From Delphinapterus leucas (taxonomy: Eukaryota > Chordata > Mammalia > Artiodactyla > Monodontidae): DNA of 64,000 nucleotides. Positions 34,394-46,653 of the stretch are shown here, one piece after another. The stretch spans positions 14,580,581 to 14,644,580 of the forward strand of contig NW_022098004.1 in the NCBI RefSeq assembly GCF_002288925.2, written 5' to 3'. Below the pieces are notes generated by a model. That model saw only the letters and a program-made list of their open reading frames with translations, was not told where the DNA came from and made no database searches. The first letter of the stretch is position 1. Each line of letters opens with the position of its first letter. The position numbers were made by a program, and so were the translations under genes.

Positions 34394-34730
34394 ACTAGAG
34401 ATTGGCAAACTTTTTCTGTAAAGGGCTAAATATTTGGTAATATTTTGGGCTTTGTGGGCCACGTGGTCTCTCTTAAAACTACTCAATTTTGCCACTGTAG
34501 CATGAGAGTGGTTAATATGTAGACAAATGAATGTGGGTGTGTGCCCATCAAACTTTATTCCCTTAAATTTGAATTTCATATAACTTTCCCATGTCAAAAT
34601 TATTCTTCCTTTGATTTTTTTAAAATCCAACCATTAAAAAATGTAAAAACCCATTCCACGTGAGCCATACAAAAACAGATGGTAGGCCAGATTTAGCCCC
34701 TGGGCTGTAGCTGGACAACCCTTGTTTTAG
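34394..34730 (+). mobile_element. hAT (MER1-group) DNA transposon relic
   Basis: 'ttggcaaactttttctgtaa' at the left, 'gggctttgtgggccacgtgg' inside and 'ggccagatttagcccctggg' at the right are the ordered landmarks of a common non-autonomous hAT. Confidence 0.75.
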
Positions 34731-35022
34731 ACCATCACTGATATTCTCTTTTGAACGTGCTTGCCCACCCTCCTGACTTCCTGTCATTTTGCAGAATGCC
34801 TCTTATTATTATGTTCACTTAGTGAATCTCAAATTGTCCTGCAATGTCTTTTTATGCATATCTCAACCACTGAAGTGTTGACGGCAAACATAAAGCTAGG
34901 TCTCAGTGAACCTCAAACTCCGCTTCGCAGAGTATCTGAGGAACACCCCAGATGCCATCATTCTTGGAAAGCTTGGACAAGAGCTACAAGAGGAAATACA
35001 GGAGACTGCGTAGAGAACTCAC

Positions 35023-35225
35023 TGTTCGAATTGGCGTAGAGAGTTCGAAGGGAGAAGCCACTGAGCGTCAGCTCCCTCAGCTGGTTCCGCTCACAATGCA
35101 GCTGCTCCAAGTTGCACAAGGAGCTAAGATCTAAGTCAGTCAGCTGATTGTCCCGCAGATCCATGTGGGTGATGTACTTATTTCCCTCCAGATTCTCAAT
35201 AACCATGGTTTTCAGATGGTTCATC
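35023..35225 (-). CDS. PHLPP2: PHLPP2 exon: LRR array (residues ~423-490)
   Basis: This 203-nt exon has acceptor aatattaag, with a modest pyrimidine tract, and a first G that completes a split Arg codon. It exits AAC A|gtgagt. It encodes [20 protein letters not shown], then [18 protein letters not shown] and on to [11 protein letters not shown]. It carries about three LRR units. Confidence 0.95.
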
Positions 35226-36476
35226 CTTAATATTCAGAAATAAGAAAATCATTAGAAATAAATTTTACTAAATGTGCTGACCAAAAGAAAAACAGAAGTA
35301 TGATCCTTTTTTCTCTTTCCTAAACAGCATAAGAATTTCACTACTTGCCTCATTTTGCAAGGTACTAAGTAAATAACCACAGATAGCTGTACCTTGAGTT
35401 CTTTGTTTATAAACTAAGTCAGAGACAATCCAGATTGGCAAATACATGTACAAATTAAATAAAGAGAAAGGAAAGGGCACCATGCCCACGAACAGTTTAA
35501 AACTTGCACCCAAATACCAAGTACATTAGGTAGGGATGAAGGAATAGGACAAAGGAACAAGAAGATGAACATAACTTGTCGGGTTAGGAGTAGCAAGGCA
35601 TTCATGGAGTAAGTACTGGGTAAGAGCAAGAGGAAGCAGTCATGCTTCCTCTCACTGCTCTGCCTACTCTCTCTAGTGCTAAGATTCCCATTACCTCAAT
35701 TAACGAAGAGGAAAATACTCTGTATCAATATGGAATAGTTCAAGGGCAAATTATAGAAAATGACTTCTTTGTTCTCTTCTATATAAGTATCTGATTTAAT
35801 GCATGCAGGCCTGTTCATTTTCCTGCATTTCAATAAATTTTTCTGTTACTATGTCTTTATAAGGGACATCGATGACTTAGTGTAAATGACAGAACATCCA
35901 GTATGCATATTTTACTAGCTTCCTTTAGGAAAAGATTATAAATAAATAATAAATAATATATTTTAAAAGGGAATAAAACTCTTATTAAAAATTGTTAGTA
36001 GTAAAACTGTTAACATTTTAATTATAATACAATAGATATCAAGAAGCAACCCAATGATTCAATAGAAAAATGGTCAAGTTTATGGAAAAATACAAACTAC
36101 CAATAAGTATACAAAAAGACACTCAACTCACTCACCATAAATGCTGATTAAAACAATGAAATACCATTTTCTACCTACTACATTGACAACAAGGGAAAAG
36201 ACTGCTAAAATCCAACGTGATAAGAATGTGACGAAATCGGAGTTCTCATAAAACATTGCCGGGAGGGTAAGTCAGAACAACCTTTGTCTCTACCACATGG
36301 TACACCTACCTCATTCATAATCTCTCTGCCATTGAGTGAAAAATGAAGCTTAACTACAGCTTTGAAAACATACAGTGTTCTAAAATCCTAATGTTTTAAA
36401 AAGTCTTCATAAAAAGAAAACGTAAAGGTCTATTACAGGTCAGGCGAAAGGAAGGCACGGTGAAGAATGACCTCAC
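35226..36476 (-). other. PHLPP2: PHLPP2 intron
   Basis: This GT-AG intron contains a sense L1 relic near 36020-36310. 35240-36000 is AT-rich, with nothing recognised. Confidence 0.8.
36020..36310 (+). mobile_element. L1 LINE relic
   Basis: 'atgattcaatagaaaaatgg' and 'aaacaatgaaataccatttt' followed by 'gggagggtaagtcagaac' match sense L1 ORF2 3' sequence. Confidence 0.6.
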
Positions 36477-36707
36477 CTCAAATCCACATGTTTGACATGG
36501 CTCATACAGTTCAGCACCTCCAGGTTCAACACTTCCAGTTGGTTTCCTGCCATAACCACTTTATCTAACATAGTGAGTTTCTCATAAACCTTGGGAATTT
36601 GACTAAAGTTGTTGAAGGAAATACCCAGGGAGGAAAGCTGTTGCAGATTTCCCAATTCTTCAGGTAAAGTAGTCAGAAAGTTGCCATCAAGACAGAGGGT
36701 TTGAAGA
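36477..36707 (-). CDS. PHLPP2: PHLPP2 exon: LRR array (residues ~346-422)
   Basis: This 231-nt exon has acceptor ttcctgcag and a first T that completes a split Asn codon. It exits TTG AG|gtgagg. It encodes [19 protein letters not shown], then [19 protein letters not shown] and on to [11 protein letters not shown] consensus is clear throughout. Confidence 0.95.
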
Positions 36708-37085
36708 CTGCAGGAAGAAAACAAAACTTGATGAAAAGTTTTAACTGGAATGGATAGAACTAGAATCATGGATTTTGACTTGTCATTAACTTATTATGAA
36801 TCCAATAATGATAAAATGCCCTAGGTCTATCTAAATAGAGTCTTACTAAGATAACTGAAATACAGATGGTCCCTCTAACATCAAGGGTAATCAGAGCCTC
36901 TGCTGTTAAAACTGAGGGACTAGTTACTTCTGTAGGCAAGTAGCTGCTGCTGACCAGAATCCTCATAATTACATGATTTATTTCACTGCAAGAGCTCATG
37001 GAACTACCTTCATTCCAAATGCCAGACAAGTTCCTTACTCTGCAAACACAGGAAAAGACAAATCTAGTAAAAGTCAGATACTTAC
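36708..37085 (-). other. PHLPP2: PHLPP2 intron
   Basis: This is a short 378-nt intron with consensus donor gtaagt and acceptor tgcag. No repeat is recognised in it. Confidence 0.85.
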
Positions 37086-37232
37086 TTCAGCAGATTGCCA
37101 ATCTGACTCGGCAGGTCGTGGAATCCATTACAGGAAAGGTTGAGCTCGGTCAGGGTAGAAATTTCACATAACAATACAGGAAATGACCCAAGCTTATTAT
37201 GGGACAAGTTCAGGCCCTTAAGCTGAGAAAAT
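37086..37232 (-). CDS. PHLPP2: PHLPP2 exon: LRR array (residues ~297-345)
   Basis: This 147-nt exon has acceptor tttttag and a first A that completes a split Lys codon. It exits CTG AA|gtaagt. It encodes [20 protein letters not shown], then [19 protein letters not shown] and on to IGNLL. These are two textbook LRRs. Confidence 0.95.
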
Positions 37233-38995
37233 CTAAAAAGCAAAGGCATATTATAGTACTGAATGAAAAAGTGATCTATTTTAAATGTCCATCAAAGAAT
37301 TTGTTCTGCAAATATTTACTGAGCACTCAGTATGTGCCGAACATTATGTGTCGCATAGACACTAAGATAACTAATACCCAGTGCAAGCTGTTGAGAAAAC
37401 CAGGTCTGGTGCGACAGGAGTTGTTCTCTCTTCTCCTTAAAAATGCAGAAAATCTTGAAAAGCTCACATTGGTACAATTATCTTCTATCAAAGTGAATCA
37501 ATCATTATTGATATGCTTCAAATCTTTTCCTTTATTAAATTTCTACGTGCGATATACGAAAGCCTTAACAATAATTAATCAACCCATGGACACAGGAATA
37601 GCTAACAAACCTTCAGATCAAATCCCATTATAAGCAATTTCTTTTTTTGTACTGAAACTATGCTGGCTCAAAAGTCACTTGAAATGAATGGGCCAGTTAG
37701 AGCTTAAAAATATGTAGGTGATACTGAGTTTTACTGTAATGTGATGATATACAACATGAACTAACTTTTAATGCTTCAATTTTTTTTTGTAGAAGTATCT
37801 ATATAATGTCTCACTGAGAGATAGTATCATCATAAATTGGATCCACTCCTGTAACTCTACTTAGAAGTATTATACTTCATTACTATACTATTACAAGACG
37901 GTAAGGCTGAGGTGGTGTTCTCCACGATGATGAACTATATCATCTGCTTCTAGATTTGAACCCTTGGTACCTCTCTCTAACGTTCCTCTTCCAAAATTTC
38001 AGCTTGAGTACTGATTGTTCCTTTGGCTTGGCACCTTGACTTCCAAATTGCTAATCCAGCCCTCAAACTAGATTAACCCTCTTTTCATAGAAACAGAAGG
38101 AAATACTAGAAACCCACTTCCTTAAAATTATAGCTTTTTATTTTTAAATATCAATATTATTAAAATAATTATTTCATTACTAAATATAGGCTTATATTTG
38201 AAAACCTTTGCAAAACATTTCAGATGAGGTAAAAATCATGCTTTCTGAAAATTATTCTAGAAATATTAGTTACTAAGTATATAAAATATGTCATTTCAAT
38301 GTGCATTTATCTTTTTAATCACCATATAATTTGAACGCTTTAATTTCCAATTTCTCTCCTCCCCACAAGAAGCCCAGACAATTACTTACACCATATATTT
38401 ATTCACTTCCGTCCATTTTTAAAGGGAGGAAGGAGATGAAATGGGTGGAGGGTGGAAATGGGGAATATATTCTAACAAAGGAGATGGGAAAATATATGGG
38501 TCATTGCCCCTTAGGACTGAAATGGTTCCTGTATTAGAAGAGAGAGGTTTCATACCTGACAAAAGACTTCAGAGTTGGCAGTAGCAGGTGTAAAGGAAAG
38601 ATAAAAGCCCTAACCTTGGAGTGGAATTCTTGAAATCTGGCCTATTTCCTTTAAGTTAGTTAAGTTTGAAACTTCTGATTCAAAAACTTCCCATATACAG
38701 AATCTCTCGATTTACCCTGGAGGCAGATCACACATTGCTGTCAATGACATATAGAAAAGGATTATCCAAACCAAGGGCAGCTCAATGTTGCCTCCGTAAC
38801 AGAAACTGTGCATCTACCTTCTCTTGTACAGAGGGGAGAAGGGGAGTGGGAAAACTGTTAATAACAATTCTTACTTCCTCTTCAAAACGGAGGGGAAGTT
38901 TTCAAATATATATATGATGGTAAACACTCTCGCTTATAGGTACTGATTACGATTCAGTTTTAGTAAGCTAGTCTGGAAACCTATGCCCCACATAC
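37233..38995 (-). other. PHLPP2: PHLPP2 intron
   Basis: This is a GT-AG intron with donor gtatgt. It appears free of SINEs and of recognisable LINEs. A plus-strand open stretch at 37199-37633 overlaps the exon edge and shows no homology I recognise. Confidence 0.8.
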
Positions 38996-39150
38996 TTGTA
39001 GAAAGTGTCAAGGCCCCCTGGTCTTTCTAATTGCATGAAGTTGTGTCGCAAGTTGAGGTAGGTGATATCTTGACTGTAGAAGAGATGCTCAGGAACCTCC
39101 TCAAGGCTGTGACACGAGAGGTCCACGGTACTGATACGCTGGGACACCAC
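38996..39150 (-). CDS. PHLPP2: PHLPP2 exon: first LRRs after PH domain (residues ~245-296)
   Basis: This 155-nt exon has acceptor ttgtccag, phase 0 entry with GTG, and exit TAC AA|gtatgt. It encodes [20 protein letters not shown], then [18 protein letters not shown] and on to GGLDTFY. It marks the PH-to-LRR junction. Confidence 0.95.
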
Positions 39151-40822
39151 CTGGACAAGGTCAAAGAGAAGAGCCATCTGAGCCAGCCCCAAATGTTTCC
39201 CACCCAGCAGAGGACGGAACGGCATTGACACAAAAAGGCACCGATTAAAAAGATGGGAGGGACTTCCCTGGTGGCGCAGTGGTTAAGAATCCGCCTGCCA
39301 ATGCAGGGGATACGGGTTCAAGCCCTGGTCCGGGAAGAAGCCCTTAGACCACGTAACAACTAAGCCCCGTGCACCACAACTACTGAGCCTGCACTCTAGA
39401 GCCAGCGAGCCATAACTACCGAGTCTGTGTGCCACAATTACTAAAGCCCGCATGCCTAGAGCCCGTGCTCCGCAACAAGAGAAGCCACTGAAACGAGAAG
39501 CCTGCGCACTGCAATGAAGAGTAGCCCTCGGTCGCCCACACACAGCAACGAAGACCCATTGCAGCCAAAAATAAATAAATAAATTTATTTATTTAAAAAA
39601 GTAAGATGGGAAAGAAAAGAAAGGTCATGAGATCCGATTATTCATTTATAAGAAACAGTTAATTTTTACTTTTTCCTAAAACCATGAGATGCTTGAAAAA
39701 CAGAAAGGTATAAGCTTTACAAGTAAAAGGTAAAAAAAAAAATACAAATCATAAAGATGGAAAGTTAACAGTTCATGCAGGAAGTTAAAATGATTCAAAG
39801 TAACTGTACAAAACTTTAGGAGGGAGTGTGATACTGAAAGACACAGCCTTTTGCAGCCACACAAGCCCTGTTCCTTACTTGTGCGATTTCTTCATCTGTC
39901 ACGAGGAAAATTAAATAACCAAGCACACAGCACCACTGCTTAGCATGCAAAAGGTGCTCAAAAAATATTAATTTCTCTTTACAAGGGCAGAAGAATGAAA
40001 TAGCTATTTAAAATTGAAACTAGTTTTATTCAGAGATTTTATACCACCACAAGTACAGAAAATCCAATAAAGCCAAAACAAGATTTATATTACTATAATA
40101 GTAGGCTAATACAACATGGACTGTGAAAATGGGTCTAAAACAAACAAAATATCACTGCAAAAGTCATTCATGTTTTGATGGCATGTCATTATACTGAAAC
40201 AATCCTTCATGAAGCTATTTAGCTCCATAAAGAAAAATGTGTTTAAATTCTGAAAAGATGGCTAGGAGAACAAGGGAATTTGGAAAATGAAATACAATTT
40301 TAGAGCACTTCATCTTTAAAGGCTAGGAAAGCAGAAATTATGCTAAAAAGCCAATTATCCTCAGCATACAGGAGTAATGGTTTGTGACAGGATCACAGGC
40401 CATGTTCCATCAATAAGTTCAAATTTAAAGTGGTTCATCAAAGCTGTGCTAAACACATACAGATACACTAGGCTATGAGTTAGGGAACAGCTCCATCTAT
40501 CATTGACCACTATGGTCGAGGGAGAGTCATTTGAATTTCATTGTGTCTCAAATCCTTCAAGGCCCTACCTTTTTCACAGAGATGGTATAAAGGTAAATGC
40601 ACCTGAAAACACTTTTGTAAGCATTCTGTACTTTGCAAATATAAATAATAGGTTAAGGATCTGGGAGAATTCCATTTCATTCACTATGTACTCAGAAAGG
40701 CCTAGAGTGATGTGCATAAGAATTATAATTTGATCTCTTGGGAGTAAGTTCAGTTTCAAAATGTACTTCTGTTGGGTTTCTCTGCTCTTATCTCCACATC
40801 AGGACGTCTGACAGCTTATCAC
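39151..40822 (-). other. PHLPP2: PHLPP2 intron
   Basis: This GT-AG intron has donor gtgataag. It contains a long CHR SINE at 39259-39603. The rest is AT-rich, with nothing recognised. Confidence 0.85.
39259..39603 (+). mobile_element. CHR SINE, long form
   Basis: It has head gggacttccctggtggcgcag, and the last module is partly deleted (gtcgcccacacacagcaacg). The short duplication AGATGGGA lies at 39251-39258 and 39604-39611. Confidence 0.88.
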
Positions 40823-40948
40823 CTTGGATGATTGCCGCTGCCATCTCTGGTACTCAGCCAAAGTCTCAAAGCTGACGTGATAGGTCTGAGCTTGGGCGCC
40901 AGCTGAGCTGAATGCAAGGCAGTACTGACGTCGCTTCACTTCTTCTAC
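40823..40948 (-). CDS. PHLPP2: PHLPP2 exon: C-terminal half of PH domain (residues ~203-244)
   Basis: This 126-nt, phase 0/0 exon has acceptor cttcttcag and exits TCC AAG|gtgata. It encodes [19 protein letters not shown], then [20 protein letters not shown] and SSK. The last strand and C-terminal helix, with the invariant PH-domain Trp (YQRWQ), are present. Being a whole number of codons, it could be skipped without a frameshift, at the cost of the PH fold. Confidence 0.95.
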
Positions 40949-41009
40949 CTGAAGAAGAGAAGGGGAGAAAACCAGAACCAATTAAAGTAAACAATCCCAA
41001 TCAAAATCA

Positions 41010-41890
41010 AAGGACAATAACAAGACAAACAACTCAATTTTTTAAAATAGGCAAAAGATCTGAACAGATATTTCTCCAAAGAAGACAGAGGAATGGCCAA
41101 TAAGCACACGATATGATGTTCTACATCATTAGTTATTAGACAAATGCAAGTCAAAACCACAAAGTACCATGTCACATTCACTAGGATGGCTAAAATCAAA
41201 AACACTGATAATAACAAGTGTTAGGTAACAAGCATTAGCAAGCATACAGAGAAACTGGAACCCTCATACACTGCTGTGGGAATGTAAAATGGTGCAGCCA
41301 CTTTGGAAAACCGCCTGGCAGTTCCTCAAAAGCAACCATGCGACGCAGCAATTCCATTCCTGGTATATACCCAAGAAAAGACGCATCCACACAAAAATTT
41401 GTATGTGAATTATTAGCAGCATTATTCATAATAGTCAAAAAGTGGAAATACCCTCAATGTTCATCAACAGGTAAATGTATAAACAAAATGTAGTACATCC
41501 ATACAATGGAATACTACTCAGCTGTAAATGGGAATAAAATATTGATACACACTAAAACATGCATGAACCTTGAAAACGTTATATTAAGAGAAAGAAGTCA
41601 GTCACAAAGAACCATATATTATATGATTCCATTTATATGAAATGTCCAGAATCAGTAAATCTATAGAGACAGAAAGTAGATTAATGGGTGCCTGGGGCTG
41701 GAGAAGGAATGGGGAGATGACGGCTAAGTAGTGCAGGGTTTCTTTTCAAAGGGTCATGAAAGTATTCTAAAATCGATTATGGTGATAGTTGTACAACTCT
41801 GTGAATATACTAAAAGTCACTGAATTGTACACTTTAAATGAATTAATTGTACACTATATGAATTCTGTCTCATAAAGCTGTTTAAAAAAA
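41010..41890 (+). mobile_element. L1 LINE 3' end
   Basis: It runs in order: 'ggcaaaagatctgaacagat', 'actgctgtgggaatgtaaaa', 'atacaatggaatactactcag' and the terminal 'tgaattgtacactttaaatg' plus A-run. It is 5'-truncated and its frames are broken. Confidence 0.85.
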
Positions 41891-41897
41891 AACCAAA

Positions 41898-42030
41898 GGG
41901 GGAATTCCCTAGTGGTCCAGTGGTTAAGACTCCACGCTTCTTCCACTGCAGGGGGGCACGGGTTCGATCCCTGGTCAGGGAACTAAGATCCCGCATGCCG
42001 CACAGTGCGGCCAAAAAAAAAGAGAAAAAA
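41898..42030 (+). mobile_element. Bov-tA-like short SINE
   Basis: It has head ggggaattccctagtggtcc, B box gggttcgatccct, and end cacagtgcggcc followed by poly-A. It is inserted next to the L1 A-tail. Confidence 0.85.
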
Positions 42031-42255
42031 ACAAAGGAATACTTATTTAACAGATATGTTGAAGGAGTAGGATCCATAGGGCATAGCCATAAGTAAATTT
42101 ATTTATTACTCTTTAAATCACAAAACAATCTCAGTTTGATAATTATCTGCTGAATGAATACTTTTTACTATTGTGGGTGCTGGGGACATAACAGGGGAAA
42201 AAATTAACAAACCCTCTGGCCTCAATGGAGTTTATATATCAAAATGGTGACATGA

Positions 42256-42529
42256 GAGCTTCCCTGGTGGCACAGTGGTTAAGAATCCGCCTGCCAGTGC
42301 AAGGGACACAGGTTCGAGCCCTGGTCGGGGAAGATCCCACATGTTGTGGAGCAACTAAGCCCATGCACCACAACTACTGAGCCTGAGCTCTAGAGCCCAC
42401 AAGCCACAACTGCTGAGCCCGTGTGCCACGCACCTAGAGCCTGTGCTCCACAACAAGAGAAGCCACCACAACTAGAGAAAGCCCGCACGCAGCAACGAAG
42501 ACCCAATGCAGCCACAAATAAATAAATAA
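42256..42529 (+). mobile_element. CHR SINE, long form
   Basis: It is flanked by the perfect 15-bp duplication AAAATGGTGACATGA at 42241-42255 and 42530-42544. The body lacks one internal module. Confidence 0.92.
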
Positions 42530-42719
42530 AAAATGGTGACATGATATAGCATAATATGCTAAAATACAGAATGAGTAACATGAAGAAAAATAAAGCAGGG
42601 TACAGGCTTGGAGGGGAACAGGGTAGGTGATCTGAGTTATGAATAGGACAGTCAAGGAAGGACTCACTGAGGAGGGAACATGTGAGCAAAGACCCCACAA
42701 GTCTTTTATTTTATTCAGG

Positions 42720-43740
42720 AGCAAGGTGTGGAAACCTCCTGGGGAAGGAGCATTCCCAGCTTAGCAACAGTCAGTACGAGTCCCGGTAATGCAAGAATGC
42801 ATGCCTGTTTCAGAACAGGAGAGTCTGCAGGCCCACATGATAAAAGCCAAAGTTTCCACTTCAAGGGTAAGGTTGCTCCAACCCTTTCCCCACCACTGCG
42901 GCACACTGGAGGTAGCTGCCTGCCTGCAAGGGGTACCTTGGCCTACTTTTTGGACTCACCTCCCCCCTTACTTACTAGGTGCTGGGATAGAAGCCATTTC
43001 TGACTCCCTCCATCATTGAAGTGGGGCAGGAGGAAGGACAGGGAAGACGCAAGCCCAAAGGTTCTTACTAGACTAGGAGAGTCATAACCTGACTTCACAC
43101 TCTCTGGGCCTACCAGATTTTAAAGGGGATGATCTTCCTCAGTAGGTCCTTTTGAGGATTCTTTGGATACCCGGCCCCCCCCCCCCAATCCAACCAATGA
43201 TGGCTTCTCACGTACAGATCCCTTGACCAGGCTAATGCATGCTATTCTAGCAGGTGACCACTCCCTCCTCAGACCTGAAGGAATCTGGTGGTCCACTGAC
43301 AGCCCACCCTCCAGTGAAGTCTGTTTGCCCCTCCAGGTGGCCCCACTGGACATATTCTAAGAGAATCCACCCACCTACCCAATGGCTCCTGCTCTCTCTC
43401 AACCCATCTGGGTCACATACTAACAAACCCAAAGAGTACACAGTGATCCCAACACATGAGTTAGGCGCTTTGCTCTATCACCAAAGCAGCCGGCAGCTTA
43501 TCTTTCGTCCTCAAGACTTCCTGGTTAGAAGGCAGGACACCAGCGCACTATGTCCCCCTTACTGCAGGGGACCCATATCAGGCTCTCTTGGGTCCTTTTG
43601 AAACCTCTTTCACTAGGCTTGAGGAAAGAGGCAGAAACCTCCCTCAGTACCATTTGGGGTGGTGGCAGGGATTCACTGCACAACAGCTCTCTTCAACAAC
43701 CCAACCTATATAGCTTTGATGAGGATGAAGTCTTTTTATA
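42720..43740. other. GC-rich intronic block, origin unknown
   Basis: It is clearly more GC-rich than the flanks, with several overlapping short open stretches on both strands and a C12 run at 43175-43186. I recognise no protein or repeat family. It could be an old LTR or a retrocopy, or unique sequence. Confidence 0.3.
43175..43186 (+). repeat. Poly-C run
   Basis: Twelve consecutive C, a probable site of length error in sequencing. Confidence 0.9.
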
Positions 43741-44134
43741 GTTATGGAACCACTTACATCTTTGTCTGACATCTCACTTTAGTATGTCATAGCTACTGAA
43801 TCTTGGTGAGTCAGCTGGAAACTTCCAAGTTATACTCATAAATCACTTATCCCAAAACTGCATCACACTTTCCTTACTGAACACACCACCACATCTTGAA
43901 TACTGTTCAGGATAGTTTGAGCTTTAGTTGTTTAAATTTATATTTAAAATATTAAAAATTTTAAACGTTTTTACAATCAATATTAAATTTACTACCATAT
44001 CTTGTCAGTGTCTGCGCTCATCTTCTATTTATCTCATGCCTTCCCTTTGAATTTACTTTCCTTTGTTGTTTTCTTTTTTTTTTGTTTTTTGGAAGGGTGT
44101 TGTTTTGTAATTTTTTTAAATGAAATTCATGTCC

Positions 44135-44416
44135 ACTCTTTTATTTATTTTTGGCTGCATTGGGCCTTCGTTGCTGCACGCGGGCTTTCCTTAGTTGCAG
44201 TGAGCGGGGGCTACTCTTCGTTCTGGTGTGCAGGCTTCTCACTGCAGTGGCTTCTCTTGTTGCGGAGCACGGGCTCTAGGTGCGCGGGCTTCAGCAGTTG
44301 TGGCGCACGGGCTTAGTTGCTCTATGGCATGTGGGATCTTCCCAGACCAGGGCTTGAACCTGTGTCCTCTGCATTGGCAGGCGGATTCTTAACTACTGCG
44401 CCACCAGGGAAGTACC
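44135..44416 (-). mobile_element. CHR SINE, long form
   Basis: Antisense copy that ends ccaccagggaagtacc, with T-rich tail at 44139-44152. One middle module is absent. Confidence 0.85.
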
Positions 44417-44417
44417 A

Positions 44418-44495
44418 GTCTTTTTTTCTTTTTTTGGCTGCACCGCGGCAGTGAAAGCACCCAGTCCTAACCACTGGACTGCCAGGGAACTCCCT
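44418..44495 (-). mobile_element. Bov-tA-like SINE remnant
   Basis: Only the head (ggagttccctggcagtccag on the minus strand) and the tail (ggctgcacc) remain, with the B box region missing. It abuts the previous SINE. Confidence 0.65.
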
Positions 44496-44499
44496 CATT

Positions 44500-44990
44500 A
44501 GTCTTTATATGCCTGAAAATGTCCTATTTTGCCTTGACTTTTGTAAAGTAATTCAGCTGGATATAGACTACAGGTTGACATTTATTTTCTCTCAGCAATT
44601 CTGCAAATAGTCTTCTACACATATTGTTGATGAAAAGAAAGCTGTTGTCAGCCTGTCAGTTCTTTGCAGGTAATCTTTTCTTTCTGGAAGCTTCTGTGAT
44701 TTGCTCCTTCACGTTCTGCAATGTGTCTACGTGTCAACTTATTTTTATTTATCCTGTTCAGTACCCAGTGTCTTTTCAATCTGAACACTCATGTCTGTCT
44801 TTATTTCTAGAAAAATCTCAACCGTTATTTCTTCAGATATTGCTTATCCATTCTCCTTTACTCTCCTCTCTGGAACTGCTATTAGATGTATACTGGACCC
44901 TCCCTTATGGGCTCTCTTATACGTTTTATCTGTGAAATTCTTCAGTACGTTTGTTGGTTCATTACATTCAGCTGTGAAGTAGTGGCTTAA
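44500..44990 (-). mobile_element. Old L1-type LINE relic, antisense
   Basis: The chain 'gctgttgtcagcctgtcag', 'ggtaatcttttctttctgg' and 'gttatttcttcagatattgc' follows a well-known antisense old-L1 segment. No open frame remains. Confidence 0.6.
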
Positions 44991-46653
44991 AAACACAGCA
45001 TCAGTTCAGGAGTGCTACAGCAGCTCTGACCTGCCACCAGGGGCCCAGGCGCCTCCTGCTTTCCAGAAGGCCACACTCAGCAAATGCCTGCAGTTTCCAG
45101 CCACCACATGACTGCTCCATCTCCAATACCAAGAGACTATGTTCCATAAAGGAAGGAAACGCAGGGCAAAGGGTCAAGCCATCCACGTCTCTCCCACTTT
45201 AAAGGCCTTTCCCAAAAGTCCCACCTGCAAACTTCTGTTTATATTTATTAGCCACCACTAGCTACAAGGGAGGCTGGGGAGTTTTTGATCTTGGTCACAT
45301 CACCACCCTGAACACAATTCTATTCTGTTAGTGAGGGAAGAGAGAGAACGGACAAGAATTACGTAAATGGGAGGTTTGTTTTTCTTTCTCTTTCTTGCTC
45401 TGTTTCCCACTTCCTCTCCGCCAATCCTCCAACCTTGTCCTCACTCACCTTCTCCCTTTGGAGAAATTTCACTTACTTTCTTCACTATCCTTCAGCCCCC
45501 AAGAATAGAACCAGGTCTCATATTGGTAGTAGTGGGTTCCTGCTCCACGGATGATACTGGAGTGACACACATTCATTTATTAGGCCAGGTGGGGCTTGTT
45601 CATTTCCTAGTCACAGGGCATACAACTGGGTCCACCCATTTGTTTAGAACCACAGCCAGGAACAAGCCTTGGTTCCAGTCAGTGGTTTACAGAAGTTTTT
45701 TGTTTGGGTTTTTGTTTTTTTCCAGCTTTTTATCAGGAACAAAGAATACCACTCATTTCCTAGCTTCCAGCAATAAGCTTGGGCCAGGTCCCCCATCATA
45801 ACCAGAGTACTTTTAGACCCAGATACTTATAGGAGCTAAACCCCTAGGCTGCCACCTTTCAGACCCAGAGCCCAGTAGGCCCTCACCACTTACATTTCTA
45901 TTCCACATTCCTAAGTCCAGCTATGTCCTTTCATATGTTTATTTTTTAAATATATGTATTTTATCTATATTGCTGTGTATCTGGATCAAACTGGCTATCT
46001 CAAAGCATGATTCACAAAGTCATTTTGTCTGGAAGTTCTCTTCAATTCAGATTGTTTTATGATCTTCAAGATTCAACATAAAGGAAATAAAATTATGTAT
46101 AACTTCCTATAAACATTATCTGTTTTCCAGACTTGGAAATGCCTTTCCTATGATGGGGAATTCTCTAGTACAGATGCTGCTGGGTAGGAGCTTACGACCA
46201 CTCCAGACTCTGAATTTCAGTCTAACGGGGGAAAAAGAGAAACAGGAAAGAATCTATTTTGGAGGGGATGCTAACAGCTACTCCTAGTTTACAAAGGCAG
46301 CTTCTAGTGGTAGCATCCTCTGTCTACTCTTGGTGGTACCAATGAGAGAGCATTTAGTGCCTAGCAGTGGACGCAGGGGTTTCTCCAACAGACGGGTCCT
46401 GCAGCAGAATTTGGGGCATGGATAGTCTTTGGACCTCCCAGGGAGTCTGTGATGTACATGAACTTGTTTTATGCTTAAATTAGCCTGAGTGGTTTTGTTT
46501 AAAACTAAGAACACAAAAACTTTGTGACGTAATCTTTAATAATGCTCATATTGGTTTATTTGAAAAGATGTGGAAAAAGCTCTGAAAAGCATATGTGATA
46601 TTTTTTTAATTAAGATGCTTAGAAGAAGAATAATTCATCTTTGTGAGTCTTAC

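Larger units (their letters stand above)
30083..35022 (-). other. PHLPP2: PHLPP2 intron, transposon-rich
   Basis: This 4.9-kb intron holds L1 pieces, four SINEs, the second duplication copy, a Tigger-like palindrome and a hAT relic. The stretch 31970-32600 shows nothing recognised. Confidence 0.85.
40949..46653 (-). other. PHLPP2: PHLPP2 intron splitting the PH domain
   Basis: This 5.7-kb GT-AG intron contains an L1 3' end, four SINE pieces, an old L1 relic and a GC-rich block (42720-43740). 45000-46640 is mostly unassigned. Confidence 0.85.

Noticed and set aside
33268..35022. Second, relic copy of the 61-nt exon after duplication copy 2
   Set aside because: I looked for the expected exon sequence on the minus strand and saw only L1, Tigger-like and hAT sequence.
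37199..37633. Open frame of 144 codons on plus strand
   Set aside because: It overlaps a PHLPP2 exon edge antisense and runs into intron. Composition is intron-like and no protein is recognised.
42728..43601. Overlapping short open frames in the GC-rich block
   Set aside because: They have no recognisable protein, no consistent frame and no splice signals. Kept only as an unassigned block.
45367..45801. Open frame of 144 codons on plus strand
   Set aside because: It is low-complexity Phe/Ser/Pro sequence inside an intron, with no family motif and no splice context.
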